64,000 bases of DNA, taken from contig JAINUG010000089.1 in the NCBI GenBank assembly GCA_029706075.1, positions 930,001 to 994,000 on the forward strand, in the 5' to 3' direction. Positions within the stretch are counted from its first letter, which is position 1; each line of letters starts with the position of its first letter. Under the pieces are notes generated by a model, which was given only the letters and a program-made list of their open reading frames with translations, did no database searches and had not been told where the DNA came from. Of this stretch, positions 36,601 to 48,990 are shown one piece after another. This DNA comes from Aldrovandia affinis. Taxonomy: Eukaryota; Chordata; Actinopteri; Notacanthiformes; Halosauridae. A program made the position numbers and the translations under genes.

Positions 36601-38776
36601 ATAGTTACGCGCTCATCAAAGGAACATCCCCAGACACCATAACCTCTGACAGACTGCTAGAAACACTCATTATGCATTCACACGTTCATTCAGCCAACAC
36701 ATACAGTGTATGCTAAAATTTCATTTTCTCCTGGATAAATAAAGGATGAATGAAAATAAAATACATATACACAATAATTTATTTTCCCACTGGACTTATC
36801 CAGGTAACTAATAATAGGTGTTTTTAGAAGCAAAGTGTTCCTTTGTCCACAAATTTGAGGACATGATCCACTGGTTCTGCTCATTCTCTATGAATCCACC
36901 CAGCTGAACTTATACATTTCAGGTAACATTTTCCTGTTGGCATTGATCCCCTGCAAACAAGGGAGAGAAAATGTTATGCTTTCTATATGGTCGCAGCATG
37001 TCTACAGTTTAAGTCACTTGTCAGCACTGTTCTGTCTACAACAGCATATTATCTGTGCCTTAGTCAGGGTGTTTTATTTGACGCAAGAGTTAAGTGGATT
37101 ATAGGAATCTGTGAAACATCTCACAGCAGCAGAACGCACGCCATGAAGACACAGGGATCAATGTAATTTAGTCTGTTGTGATACATTATGAATGGGGACT
37201 TAGCCAGTTGGAGCTCTCTGGGGTACAGCAGGCTATAAATATCTTGTCTGACTCAGAATGTGAGTGTGACGTGGGGCAGAGGTAAAGTGCAGCATTCAGT
37301 AATTAAATTGGCTATGCAAAGACAGGGACAAAATCACTTTCACTGCATCAGCAACCTTGGGAAAAAAACGTAATAGAGCAAAAGCAAGAGTGAAAAAGAC
37401 AGAATGGAGAAGAGAGAGTGGGAGGAAGGAAAGTCCCCAGCCCACTCTTCTATGAGTCAGAGAGTCACATGACTGTGTGGGCATGTCCTAAACAGCTGTA
37501 AGAGCTCTTAACCACATAAAAGCAGTCTGTCAGCTGAAGTGGGGCAGGAAAACACCTGCCCTCACCCCTCTCATCCAAAATCATAATAACCAGGCATTCC
37601 TTTCCTGCTGAGCCACAGAATCAACCACAATCCAACAAGTGTATCATTACTATAGACTCTACACAGAAAGCACCAGCACCAGATGTTTAAACTGTACCCT
37701 TCTAGAACAGGGCAGGATATGTATGACATAGACAATCCCCGTTTTCCCAGTCAGAAAGCTGCCAATAATGTCTATTTAAGTAGACATATGTAATAATAAT
37801 AAGTATATTAACTTAGTCATTCAGGAACCCGGTGTGAACATGAATGATATAATGGTTAAAAAAGTGTGACAGGCTGAAGGCTGTGTTTCCTTTTTTTGAT
37901 CGCCAGTGCCCTTTAAGGGCAAATGAGCTCACGTAACACAAATGGTCAAACATCAAAAAATTAGATGAGACAGTGCTGATGTAGTACGCTGACCCTGCAG
38001 GAAAAGCTCAGACATTCCCGCAACCCCGGTCCCTTTTCTTGCTGCGTCGGCGGTCAGGGCTTTTATCATACATGGCACACCCGTCAGTGCCCTCCGCCTC
38101 CCCTGTGCTGTAAGCTCTCGTTCCGACCAGACACCCGTTAATCAACGACACCTCATGGAAGATGCCGTGCTCATCTGCCAGCAGAGCCATTATGTCATCT
38201 GCTGCTGGAGTCCACTGCTGACTCCACTAAGTGGTGTTCCCAGCACCATAGTGATCAACAACACAGTGTAAACTAAGGCAAAGGCCTTGTGCTGCATAGA
38301 ATGAGTCATTCCCCCCAGCAGGGAACTTCATGCCAAGAGGGACGATACAATGTTTATCTCAAGCATGGCATTTTCCTTGGCACTGGATGAATTGCTACAG
38401 CATGAAAGGGATTACACCAGTTGGACCCATTGTGTATGGCAGTGTTCTTCAACTACTTCCAGAAGGGCCAAATTATTTTCTTTTTTTTAAATGGTGCATG
38501 AGGGCCAAACATGTTCCACATACTATTTATAAAATAATGTAAAAATAAGAGCATGCGTGCAAACAAAGTAGATGCCTTCTTAAAATATGTATACCTCTTA
38601 CTTATAATTCTGCTACTAGTGGGATGTACACTGGCACTGTGCCAATGCAGACCTGGACATGGCCACAATTTCTGATGCAACTAAACCTTTTTCTTCTCAC
38701 TGATCAAAAGGCTAAGTGTAAGTCTATGGTAGGCTGCATTTGGAACCTGGGTCACCAGTTGAATAGCCCTCATGTA

Positions 38777-39568
38777 CACTACCGGTCAAAAGTTTTAGAA
38801 GACCCCCATTTTCCAGTTTTTACTGAAATTTAAGCAGTTCAAGTCCAGTGAATAACCTGAAATGGTACAAAGGTAAGTGGTAAAGTCTGACAGGAAGAGG
38901 TCTGGCAGACCCAAAGCCACAACAAAATCAGAAGACGAGTTTCTGAGAGGCAACAGCTTGCGTGATAGGCGGCTCACAGGACAACAGCTTCAAGCACAGC
39001 TTAACACTGGTCGAAGTAAGGAAGTCTCAGTTTCAACTGTGAAGAGAAGACTTCAAGCTGCAGGTTTGACAGGTCGAGTGGCAGTAAAAAGCCATTGCTA
39101 AGATGGCAAAATAAGAAAAAGAGGCTTGCCTGGGCCGTGAAGCACTGCCAGTGGACTACTGAAGACTGGAAGAAGGTCTTATCAAAATAAAAATTTGAAA
39201 TCTTCGGTTCATCACGCAGGGTTTTTGTAGGCTGTCGAGTAGGCGAAAGGACAGTTCCTCAGTGTGTGACACCAACTGTCAAACATGGAGTGTGATGGTC
39301 TGGGGCTCTTTTTCTGGATCCAGTCAGCGACTTGCATAGAGTGACTGTTAACCAACTTTAACCCATTACTTGTTCCCTGAAAAGGCCCTTTTTTTAATAA
39401 CTCTGAAATTTACATTATTTTTCAGTTTTTGGTAACCTAAACTTTTTAATTTTTTTTACTTCTGGCAGTTTACTTTGTACCATTTCAGGTTATTCACTGG
39501 ACTTCAACTGCTTAGATTTAAGTAAAAACTGGAAAATGGGGGTGTTTTAAAAGTTTTGACCGGTAGTG
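38777..39568 (+). mobile_element. Tc1/mariner-type transposon, internally deleted
   Basis: Long inverted ends: CACTACCGGTCAAAAGTTTT at 38777 and AAAAGTTTTGACCGGTAGTG ending 39568, with the arms continuing through CCCCCATTTTCCAGTTTTTA and CCAGTGAATAACCTGAAATG (about 90-100 bases each). The inside keeps a Tc1 transposase N-terminal stretch at 38877-39101 (SGRPKATTKSEDEFL, then SVSTVKRRLQAAGLTGR, an HTH-like domain). After it come fragments of the catalytic region with stops and deletions, so it cannot be active. Confidence 0.85.
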
Positions 39569-40379
39569 TGTCAGGTACATAAGCTGTCAATTAATTTCAT
39601 GAAGCTGTTCACTCAAAACTGATCTGGATTTGACAGAACACCAGAATGTGTTGGGAGGTGTGCAACAAATGTGAAGGTATTTCTTCAGCTTACTGTAGTC
39701 AACTTGTGCCTGTAAGAAAGTGGTAATGCATATTAGTATTCCGTTTGCATGGCCTAAACCTTTATTTTTATTCATTTGTGCCTCTGACAAAAGGTTTACA
39801 GCAAATAATTAACTGATAACGAGAAGTCTGAATGAGAAACAGGAGTGGGCCCCAAGGAGCCAGGGCAGGATTGGGACAAACCTCCTGCAGTGAGACCATG
39901 TTAAAACAAGAAAGCTGTAGCTTTGTGATAATGAGACTACCCAAAGAAAACAAGAGTGTCTGTCGCAGGCCAATCAACCACCGCCGACAGTGGTTAGGTG
40001 CAATCACGACCACTTATAGACCAAGTGATTCGCAAGAACAAATCAGGAAAATAATAAATATTGAAATGACTGCCCTTCGTGATTGGCAGTGCCTTGGCAC
40101 GGCTCTGAGCTCGATTGAGTTTATTTCTGTGCCTCAACACGCACAAATCCATCAGTAACTTCCTCCGATCTAAAATCTAAAACCTATTAGCCAATTTGTA
40201 AGTCTTTTAAACCGGTGGGTCGATCCAATTGATACCTGCATTGCCCTTTCCTGATTGCTGAGTGTTAACCACTTATTAAAATGAAGGCTATTTTCCCACC
40301 TTATTTAAACACGTGTTAGCTGGCAGCAAAACCCCTTAAGAAAACGTAATTATTAAAAAAGCACGACTGCCGAGGGGAA
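39569..40379. other. LARP6 upstream region
   Basis: AT-rich sequence grading into the GC-richer LARP6 5' region from about 40440. No gene. No convincing TATA box for LARP6; the transcription start cannot be placed. Confidence 0.5.
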
Positions 40380-40856
40380 ATGCACACCATAATCAATGCG
40401 TTCCTCCGATGTCTCTTCTTTCTTTTGCCTCCCTCCTGGCTTCAGCTCGGTTTTTGCTGGTGGGTTGGGGATGAGTGCGGAGAAACGGCATGGGCCAATC
40501 GCAGAGCTCGTTTCAAAGGGACAAAGCCTCTTACAGACCAGGAAGTAGGAACACAAGATCCTTGCACCTCCTCCACTTCCCCTGTTCCCAGTTGCGTCTC
40601 TTCGCTGTCTGCTAGCCCCGCGCCACCCCAGGGGTCTCCGTGGGGCACAATCTGGGAGCTGTGGCAAGCTGTGGAGCGCAACTTTTGGGACCTCTTCGCT
40701 ATCCAACCGCGACGGCTTCCACATAATCCATATCATTCCTCTCGCGCTACAAGTACGGAGAAAAGCTACGCTGCAGCTGAAAACGAGCTGGGTGTAATCG
40801 TTTGTGAAGACGAGGGAGGGAACACGCTGGGAAGGGAAGCTTTGGTTTCGGACAGC
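40380..40856 (+). promoter_or_regulatory. LARP6 5' UTR/promoter region, open in frame
   Basis: GC-rich from about 40440. The LARP6 reading frame is open without a stop from an ATG at 40380 to the proposed start at 40857 (159 extra codons). The translated extension has no LARP6 resemblance, so it is taken as untranslated leader and promoter. Confidence 0.5.
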
Positions 40857-42481
40857 ATGAGCGCGGCGATGGAGCTGCCCAGCTCGGTTGAATCCGTGTC
40901 GGATTCGGCAAGACTTGGAGGAGACGGGGCGGTCACGGATCGACAGGTGCAAGAGATGGGGACCCAAGTGACGATAACAGTTGCTATCCAGGCTGCGGAA
41001 GACGAAGAACCTTCAGAAGTGCTTTCTTCAAACCATCTAGATTTCCATGGGGGGAGCTGTAGCGAGGACGAAGTCGGGAGACACGATAAATCCAGGTAAC
41101 CTTAGTTGATCTAGTAGTAACTATATCCATTTGATTTGCCCCCGTGCTGAGGTCATGTGCAACCTTGGTCCGTGTTTAACCACAGCCCACTGTAATGCAA
41201 ACTAGCTAGCTAGCGGGCAAGGTGCCTTGTCGTTCCATTTGTGTGTTTGCATTTTGGACCGTGCACTCTGTTTCAAATATAGCCAGTGTATTCCAGTTTA
41301 AGTTTAGTATCCTATCCACCTTTGAACACGCATCGACCCTGAACCCATTGACGTAAAACAGACCTGTCAAATTGAGAATGGCACCTTCATGTAAACCTGT
41401 TGCTGTCTAATAGTGTTGCGTCATGCAATACTATTAGTACGCGGGTATTTTTGATTTTGAGTTAATGTATTTATTATTTTGACTTTCTTTATGAAGCGTT
41501 AGCTAAATCAGTAATGTTTTAATGCAGTTTTATTTTCGCCTGCAACCTTCTAATGGGGTTGACAGCACTCGATTGATTGTCCGTGCTGCGAGTTTAATAA
41601 AGAAAGATTGCGCCATCACATGCATCGAAGCCTTCCTTTGGTTAAACGGATGAGTGACGAGTCAATTAAATATTAACCTACTCAAGAGACCACATACACA
41701 CCGTTCACTGATCACTTTCCTTTCATACGTTTGAGTACCTGACGCCTAGAAGTATCCGATGAGTCACACAGGAGGAGTATTTAAAAGGCTCAATGAAGTG
41801 GCGTAGGTAGGTGTCGTGACTGTCGATGGGGATTTCCTGCAATATCGCAACCGTAAAATACTTCGTCCCAACTGCATGCCCTGTGTGTGTGTGAACTCCA
41901 CCATCACTGTAATACATTTGAAATCCCAGCCAGTCGCGTGCACCCTAGTGTTGAAATTTGAAACCCACTGCAACCCATGCACATGCCATTGGAGTGGCAG
42001 CTTTCTGGATGTCAAGGATTGCCAGCCCTGTTGCAGCAGTGTGTCTGACATGGCAGTCCCACTGTTATGAGTGGGAGTCTGGGCCATGTGTGGGGATAAG
42101 TGAGCAGAGCGTCTCTCCAGATGGACATGTCTTGGCTGTCTGGTTCGTGTTGGCTTGGAATTTCCCTGGTGTTGAGGCTCTGGGCACAGCATGGTTTGGG
42201 ATCGTGTCCCGGTCAGGCAAGGAACCCTGTATTCTGTGCTGGAATCTGGGGGTAAACCTCCGGAATGTGCACTTCTGTGCTTATTTGTGAGTTCCTGTGG
42301 GACATTGTTAAAGAGATCCTTCCGGAGCAGATTTGTCTTTAATTATACTCCTGTGCTGTTTAGGTAGAACTAGAGTTTGGGATCATTTGGTTGCATGTAA
42401 ATTCCCCCCCATCCCCTCACCAATAATTCCATCCCTATCACCTTAGAAAATATAACAGTAATACTGTTATCAGTAATGTTG

Positions 42482-42521
<40 letters not shown>

Positions 42522-44689
42522 TAATAATATATGGATAAAAAAACCTCTTTCACAGTGGTGCAGGCACAAGCGGTGGTGAGCTGGAGGAGGAGAGCTGGCA
42601 GCCCCCGGACCCTGAGCTGACGCAGAAGCTAGTGGCACAGATTGAGTACTACCTGTCGGATGAGAACCTGGAGCATGACGCCTTTCTGCTTAAACACGTC
42701 CGTCGCAACAAGATGGGCTTCGTCAGCGTCAAGCTGCTCACCTCTTTCAAAAAGGTTTGTTTGGTCAGTTGACTGCTGCATGACCTGCATTGATGACATT
42801 TTTAAACGAAGGTGGTTGTAGTCCTCCAATTGCCAATCACAAGGACTTAACTTCATACAGTTTAATATGCACAGGTGTTCATATGGCAACTCTTTCGTGT
42901 AGTAATTGTAATTGGCACCAGTATTTCTATATGTATGACTATTAGTTTCAAAATTCATCACCTGGTGAACAAGAGGTTTAATTTGATCAAATTATTTTGC
43001 AATGATTCTGCAATGATGTCTATCATTGTATTCCTGCACTGATCTCTTGCGCAAACTATGATTGTTCCTACCATGTATTTATGCACATCTTGTAAGTCGC
43101 TCTGGATAAGAGCATCTGCGAAATGCTTAAAATGTCAAATTTATTTTATATTTTGAACATTAACATCATGAATTATAGAGGTTGAAATGACTAAAGTTGT
43201 CATGTTTTTTTCAAAGCAACATATGATAAAAGACTATCACTACATAAGCATGCATTCTCTTACTGCCTTTTCAGTTTGATTGTTGAAGAAACTAGCTCTC
43301 TGTCTCTCTCCTGGCTTCCTACTGATTGCTGTTTGACCAATGATGTCTATAGCTGAAAAACCATCAGCTTGATGAAACATGGCTACAGATGTTTTTTTAT
43401 CTGTACTCCTCAAACCACTATCAGAGATCTATTTTCTATAAGTAATCAGCTAAACTAAACTAAAATCCTTTAGTTTCCGGAAACATGAATCGACTATTTA
43501 GATTTTAGTGATTTTTATTTTCCCAATTTGTAACTTTGCCCTTTCAGGTGAAGCACCTCACGCGGGACTGGCGGACAACAGCGTACGCGCTGAGGCAGTC
43601 GGCGCTGCTGGAGCTGAACGAGGAGGGGCGCAAGGTGCGTCGCCACACGCTGGTGCCCGTGTTCGCCAGCGAGAGCCTGCCCAGCCGCATGCTGCTGCTC
43701 AGCGATCTGCAACACTGGCCTGAGCTGGGCGCGGCCCCGAGGGGCGGGGACACTGGGGCGGCACCGGAGGGCGCCAGCAACGGGGCCGGGCGGCCCAGCA
43801 GGACCGCCTCATGGAGGTGTTGCTCAGGGCGTTTGGGACGTTCGGCCCCATCGCCTCCGTGCGTGTGTTGAAGTCGGGCAAGGAGGTGCCCCCGGACCTG
43901 AAGAAGCTCAGCAGTCGCTACACCCAGCTGGGCACCGAGGAGTGCGCCATCGTGGAGTTCGAGGAGGTGGAGGCCGCCGTCAAGGCCCACGAGGCCATGG
44001 GAGGCGAGGCGGAGGGCGGAGGAGGGGCACAGGGACTGAAGGTGGTGCTGATCGGGACTAAGCCTCCTAAGAAAAAGGTGCCCAAGGACAGACAGCGAGT
44101 GGGGGGCGGGGGGGAGAGCGCGGGCATGCGCAAGAGCCGCTCCCTGAACAGCCGCGTTCGCGAGCTGCAGTACCTGGGCGACGACTCTGCCTGCAGCTCC
44201 TCAGAGACCGAGAGCAACCCCACCTCCCCCCGGCAGGCCCGTAAGGCCCGGTCCACCAACAAGCTGAGCCCCACCGGAGGGGGCGTGGCCTACCAGCAGA
44301 ACAACCACCTGAGCCCCGGCGTCTCGCCCCGCTCCAGCCCCTGGTCCAGCCCGCGCGCCAGCCCCTGTGCCCAGCGCAAGTCTCTGCATGGCCAGAAGTC
44401 GCCCCTCGCCAGCGAGGGCAGGCTGAGCCCGGAGGCAGGCCGGCGCTGGGCGGACTACTCCTCGGACAGCAGTCTGACGCCGTCGGGGAGCCCCTGGGTG
44501 CAGCGGCGGCGGCAGGTGGCCTCGCAGGAGAGCAGCCCCGTGGGCAGCCCCATGCTGGGCCGGAAGATCCAGAACGCGGACGGGCTGCCCCCCGGGGTGG
44601 TGAGGCTGCCCCGGGGGCCTGACGGCACCCGCGGTTTCACCAGTGCCTCAGCGGGACAGAGGGGTACTGCTGCAAATCCCCAAACCTGA
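40857..44689 (+). CDS. larp6: LARP6 (acheron), La-related RNA-binding protein, with a frame break in exon 3
   Basis: Exons 40857-41095, 42556-42754 and 43548-44689 with AG/GT junctions. About 526 residues if the frame is restored; the human protein is 491. The La motif is at about residues 97-190 (KLVAQIEYYLSDENLEHDAF, LLKHVRRNKMGF, KLLTSFKK). An RRM-like module follows at about 193-310 (MEVLLRAFGTFGPIASVRVL, EECAIVEFEEVEAA), then a Ser/Pro-rich linker (SPRSSPWSSPRASP) and a SUZ-C-like end (VVRLPRGPDGTRGF). LARP6 is known to bind the 5' stem-loop of type I collagen mRNAs and to act in the cytoplasm and nucleus. Upstream of about 43790 the exon reads in one frame (to SNGAGRPS), downstream in another (QQDRLMEVLL), consistent with one missing base in a G/C-rich run. 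The start ATG was chosen for similarity downstream; a second Met lies four codons later. The paralogue (larp6a or larp6b) cannot be told. Confidence 0.92.
41096..42555. other. LARP6 intron 1
   Basis: Non-coding apart from chance open frames. A (TTA)n microsatellite lies at 42485-42520, just upstream of the exon 2 acceptor. Confidence 0.8.
42485..42520. repeat. (ATT)n microsatellite
   Basis: About twelve ATT units, 36 bases before the start of LARP6 exon 2. Confidence 0.95.
42755..43547. other. LARP6 intron 2 with an L2-type tail
   Basis: At about 42995-43140 lies TCCTGCACTGATCTCTTGCG, then CTTGTAAGTCGCTCTGGATA, AGAGCATCTGCGAAATGC. This is the 3' end of an L2-type LINE or SINE on the plus strand, similar to 48880-48975. 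The rest is unassigned. Confidence 0.75.
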
Positions 44690-45645
44690 TCGAGCCATGC
44701 TAATTGTTCCCTGTACCTCTGTAGCCCAATGCTCAAGTAATCTTACAGCACTGCTGAGAGGGCTGATTAGCGCCTCACCCCTTGATCCCTGTCCCCACCA
44801 CCCCACCACTCTCACTAGGAAGACTGGATGAATAGTTTTGTTTGAATGCCAGGCCTGTGAGATTATTTTCTTTATAAGCTATTCATTTGTTTATACATGA
44901 TGGAACTTTATTTGTGACTGTTTTTTTTGTAAGCTATGCTTTAAACTGTTACTACTGTGAGAATTTTGTTCTGATTTCTGAGAAATCCCCACTCAAGTTT
45001 TAATATTGTTTGGTTTTATTTATTTTCTTTCTTGTAAACAGCAGATCCCAATGGAAGGCCTGTTTTCATCATTATTGAATGACCTTCCTGGAACGGGGTG
45101 GCAGTGTATCTGTTGATTTACTTAAGCTTTTGTTTAAGAAAAATGTATTTTGAGTCATACCGTGCATTAAAAAAAAGAAAACTTCAAACGAAGCGGATTT
45201 AGTAAAAGTGTGTAAGTGTAAATTGTGTATTTGGTTTCACCACAGGCCTTGTTGCCATTTTGTTCATTGTGAATATTCCAGTGGCAAACTGAAACGCGGT
45301 CTGTGAACTGTGGCCATGATTACCTCTTCCGTTTTTTATTTCATATTAGAATCCCATGTTTTCCAGTGTAATTGGCTTTTTCTTTTCATTCCCCCCCCTC
45401 CCCCGTTGCAGTTTGGTAACTAAAGTGGGGATCGCTTTTTGCTCTGATATTGTCTGGAGGTGTGAGATCTTGTCTGGAAGCAGGGTTTCACTGTGTGACA
45501 TACTGGGAATATAGGGTGAGAGATGCATGGCATGGAGGTCAGGTTTGGGTCTGGACACTGACATTCGCCTCCAATGCGATTGGACACTGAAATGCATAGT
45601 GTATTTCCTATTGTACAAATAAAGCACTAAAAATGGCATTTCATT
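44690..45645 (+). terminator. LARP6 3' UTR with candidate poly(A) signals
   Basis: AT-rich sequence following the TGA at 44687-44689. Candidate polyadenylation signals are ATTAAA at 45166-45171 and AATAAA at 45618-45623. Either could be used. Confidence 0.55.
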
Positions 45646-48530
45646 TGATTAAGTCTTGATGTAAGTCTTGAAGAAATTTAGCTTGAAGGACAAAATGTGT
45701 GAATAGCCTATTTTCATCAATGGCCCAGCACATGTGGAATCAATTTACTACAGCATGCATTTCAATCTCAACATGGTAGAGCTCCATCTATCTCAAGTAG
45801 CTGAAACTCTACGCAGAATATGCTGCACACCGTGCATGCCATAGATTCCTGTCACAATTATTGTGGTGGTTTATGACAAGTGGCTTATCACATATGGACA
45901 TTCACAAGCATGGGTGCTACAGTGCCATCAATATCCACTACCCACTATAATAATAAAAAGCTAATCTGCCATGAGTTGTCCCTGAATTCCAAAGGTTTTA
46001 GTACAGTTATTTCTAGATTTTATTTCATTTGTTTCATGCATTTGTATCTGTTATTCTCTAAAGTACATATCCCTGGCAAGAAAAAAACTGGTCATAAAGT
46101 TATGTGGATCTGGAGTTAAAAAAGGCAGTACTTTCTGACCTCTGGAGTTTCTCACAAAAGGAAGGCCTTTCTCATCACCTATCCCTGATGCATCCTGATG
46201 ATTCCATCTTTGAAGATTGTACCAACTATTTATGTGATATGCTGTCTCGCCCCACCAAGTGGAATGCACTTGCATGTAAGTAAGTTGCTCTGGGTAAGAG
46301 TGTCTGCAAAATTACGTAATTGTAATTGAAGAAGGCAGAGACTGCCAAGACTGAAGCTCAGAATAGCCACTAATCAAAGTACAGGACTCAGCACACATAT
46401 TGCAAGCATGAATCTTGCAGCCTCTAGGTTTATTTGTCCCACATTGCAACATCATTTATTTCTCATGAGGCTAATGCTATGTATTTACATTCACAGGGTA
46501 AGAAAAATTGAGCATTTTGTTTTACACTTAAAGGACTTGACTGACATCATTCAATATTTTTATTCAGTTAAGCTATGTTGTCATTAATTTGACCATGTTA
46601 GACACCCTTAAACTGGTTTGGAATCGGTCCGTATAAACAGCCATTTCCTTGACGCATGCATTTTACCAACCCTATTCACAGCAGTCAGAAGGGGAAGGAT
46701 AAAAGAGTCCCCTGGTGGTTTTTGTTGGTTGCAGTCAATACAACCTCTGAAAAGTAATGGCAGCTTTGATCACCTTTGCTGCTGCTCTGCAGTAGGGACA
46801 GCAACCCACAGTGACACAGATGCTGAGCGTTCAGGCCTACTGTTTACTAGGGACAGTGAAAGAGACTGTAAAAACTATGGTATCCAGTCTTGCTCTTGGG
46901 GAGCCGCAGGTCATGCTGGTTTTTGTTACTCCACTCAAATGATAACTGTGTAAGCAGCCGCTTTAATTTGCCTCACCTCACATGGTTTCTTGGGTCTGAA
47001 TTGGTTTGTGCTTTTAAGGTGAAAACAAAAAACAGCCAATCAAATTTAGTTTGATTGGTTAAAAAACATCACGTACTGGGTACAGCTTAACAACTCATAC
47101 AGCAGAGGAGGAAGTGTACAGGTGTACTCATTCACCAAAGGCTATTGGTAAGGGCAAAAGAGGTGGTGTTTGTTGTATGATTCTAGTTTGGCCTTTGACA
47201 TTGAGTCAACTTTATGTGGAAGACTGCAGGCCATTTCTAGAACATGGCATCTAAAAATAGCCCAGAACACTACAAAAATTTGACAATGGTATGAGAGCTG
47301 TTTAAAATGTTGCCTTGGTGGTCATTATTTGACAGCATCTGTGTTTGGCTGTGAGGCAGTCAGTGTGGCCGTGTGAAAGGAAGTGAGCCAGTGTGAAAAT
47401 GTGTCTCAAACCTCCTCTGGCCCACAGGAATATTTTAGTTTCTTGATTTGTCCAGGAGCCTCTTTGACCCACCCACTTTTGTGTGAACATTCCATTGGTG
47501 AGTCCTGGTTGGGGGGTGGGGTTATTGTAAACAACCAGGGTACGAAATGACCAATGGCTCTTGGGGGAGTCCCCCAGATTTTCATCAATATGCATGCACA
47601 TGCACACACACGTATGTGCAGGCGCTCATGTGTTTGTTTGTTTCTCTTGCGACTGTATGGCTACATTGAAACAAATAATATTTTTTTCTTGAAATTTAAC
47701 AGGTTTATTAGTCAGGCAGGTGGGTTTAAACAGCTGAAACCGGATTTTATACCATTTCAATAAAAACAAACAAAAAAAGGTAATACTGATGGTAAAACAT
47801 GTTTATCAGAATGCTCAGTAGCCCAGTAACGTTAGTGACTTGAATCATGAGTGTTAGCTGACCTAGCTATCTTGTAAACATTCTGCAAAAACTTTGCAAA
47901 ATAAAATATCCAAAAATTGTTCAGGCCAGGGTTGACATCGTAGCTAGCTCACATGGCTATTGATAGCATAGCAGCCTGTCAGATCACTCGGTTATAAAAA
48001 TTGTCATTCACACTTTTAAAATAGCTAATTAAATAATGTTTGAGACCCAAACGATTATTTGGTGGACAGAAAGTCTTTAGAAATGGCTTTAATAATGTAT
48101 ATGTTTTAAAAAGCATGCCCTGTCACGCAGAAAATCTGTGAAAACCTTCAAACTTCCTGGGAACAAATCCTAGTATTAAACCCCTCGACTTTTCATTAAA
48201 AAATGACACATGCTGGTGTAGCGCCTTCGCACTGAGTTAGTATGGCTGCTTTCTCCTTAATTAGATATTTTTTAAATTACGTCTGATTTATGCACTGACA
48301 TCAAATATTTTTTATAACATAAACCTTTCCTTTATCGTCTATGCTGACGATATGCTTGTTATGTTTTATAACTTGAGGAGTGTATTTCTTACACAAATCT
48401 AAATTATAAATAAATTGTATTTATATTAAATTTTATTACATTTAAGGATGGGCTATAGTAAGTTGACCAAGTCTGCATAGCCGACCATTATTTAGCAACG
48501 GACACTAGCTCACTATTACTCAGCCAGCTA
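45646..48530. other. Intergenic region, no gene
   Basis: Gene-free. It includes an L2/SINE tail at 46255-46325 (GTAAGTTGCTCTGGGTAAGA, GTGTCTGCAAAATTACG) and sequence near 46895-46945 resembling a common fish repeat (CTTGGGGAGCCGCAGGTCAT). Elsewhere nothing is recognised. Confidence 0.6.
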
Positions 48531-48534
48531 GACC

Positions 48535-48990
48535 CCTCTGCTCTGCCTCCTGTGGCAAACTGACTGTTCCGTCCCTTCGGGCTCCCGGCAGCTGTTCCTC
48601 GCGGTCACGCCTATTCTCTGTCCTGACCCCCAGGTGGTGGAATGATCTCCCGCACTCAGTCAGGACAGCGGAATCACTGGCCATCTTCCGCAAGAGACAA
48701 AAAAACTATTTCTTCAGACTCCACTACCACTGATTCTCCACATTGATTAACTCCCATCACTACTCTTTACATGTTTAAAAATGCAATACAAATAAATAAA
48801 TGAATAAACTAACTTTTCTTTCCCTGTGTTGTGAGATACGATGTGCAGTTGTCAACAATTAAGTATGTTGCAGTGTTACTACACCGATCTCTTGCACTAA
48901 CCATGATTAATCTTACCATGTTTAAATGTACTTGTTGTACGTCGCTCTGGATAAGAGCATCTGCTAAATGCCATAAATGTAGACGTAAAT
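48535..48990 (+). mobile_element. 3' end of an L2-type LINE
   Basis: Plus-strand frame at about 48628-48733 encodes RWWNDLPHSVRTAESLAIFR followed by KRQKNYFFRL and a stop, the usual C-terminal end of L2-clade ORF2. It is followed by the 3' UTR (GATCTCTTGCACTAACCATG) and the tail GTCGCTCTGGATAAGAGCAT, CTGCTAAATGCC. The element is 5' truncated. Confidence 0.8.

Larger units (their letters stand above)
35523..38770. other. Intergenic region between divergent LRRC49 and LARP6, LRRC49 side
   Basis: Contains the LRRC49 5' flank, a TIR element at 35948-36476, a (GT)n(AT)n microsatellite at 36495-36545 and otherwise AT-rich unassigned sequence. In mammals THAP10 lies next to LRRC49; no THAP-type zinc-finger exon (C2CH) is visible here. 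Confidence 0.6.
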
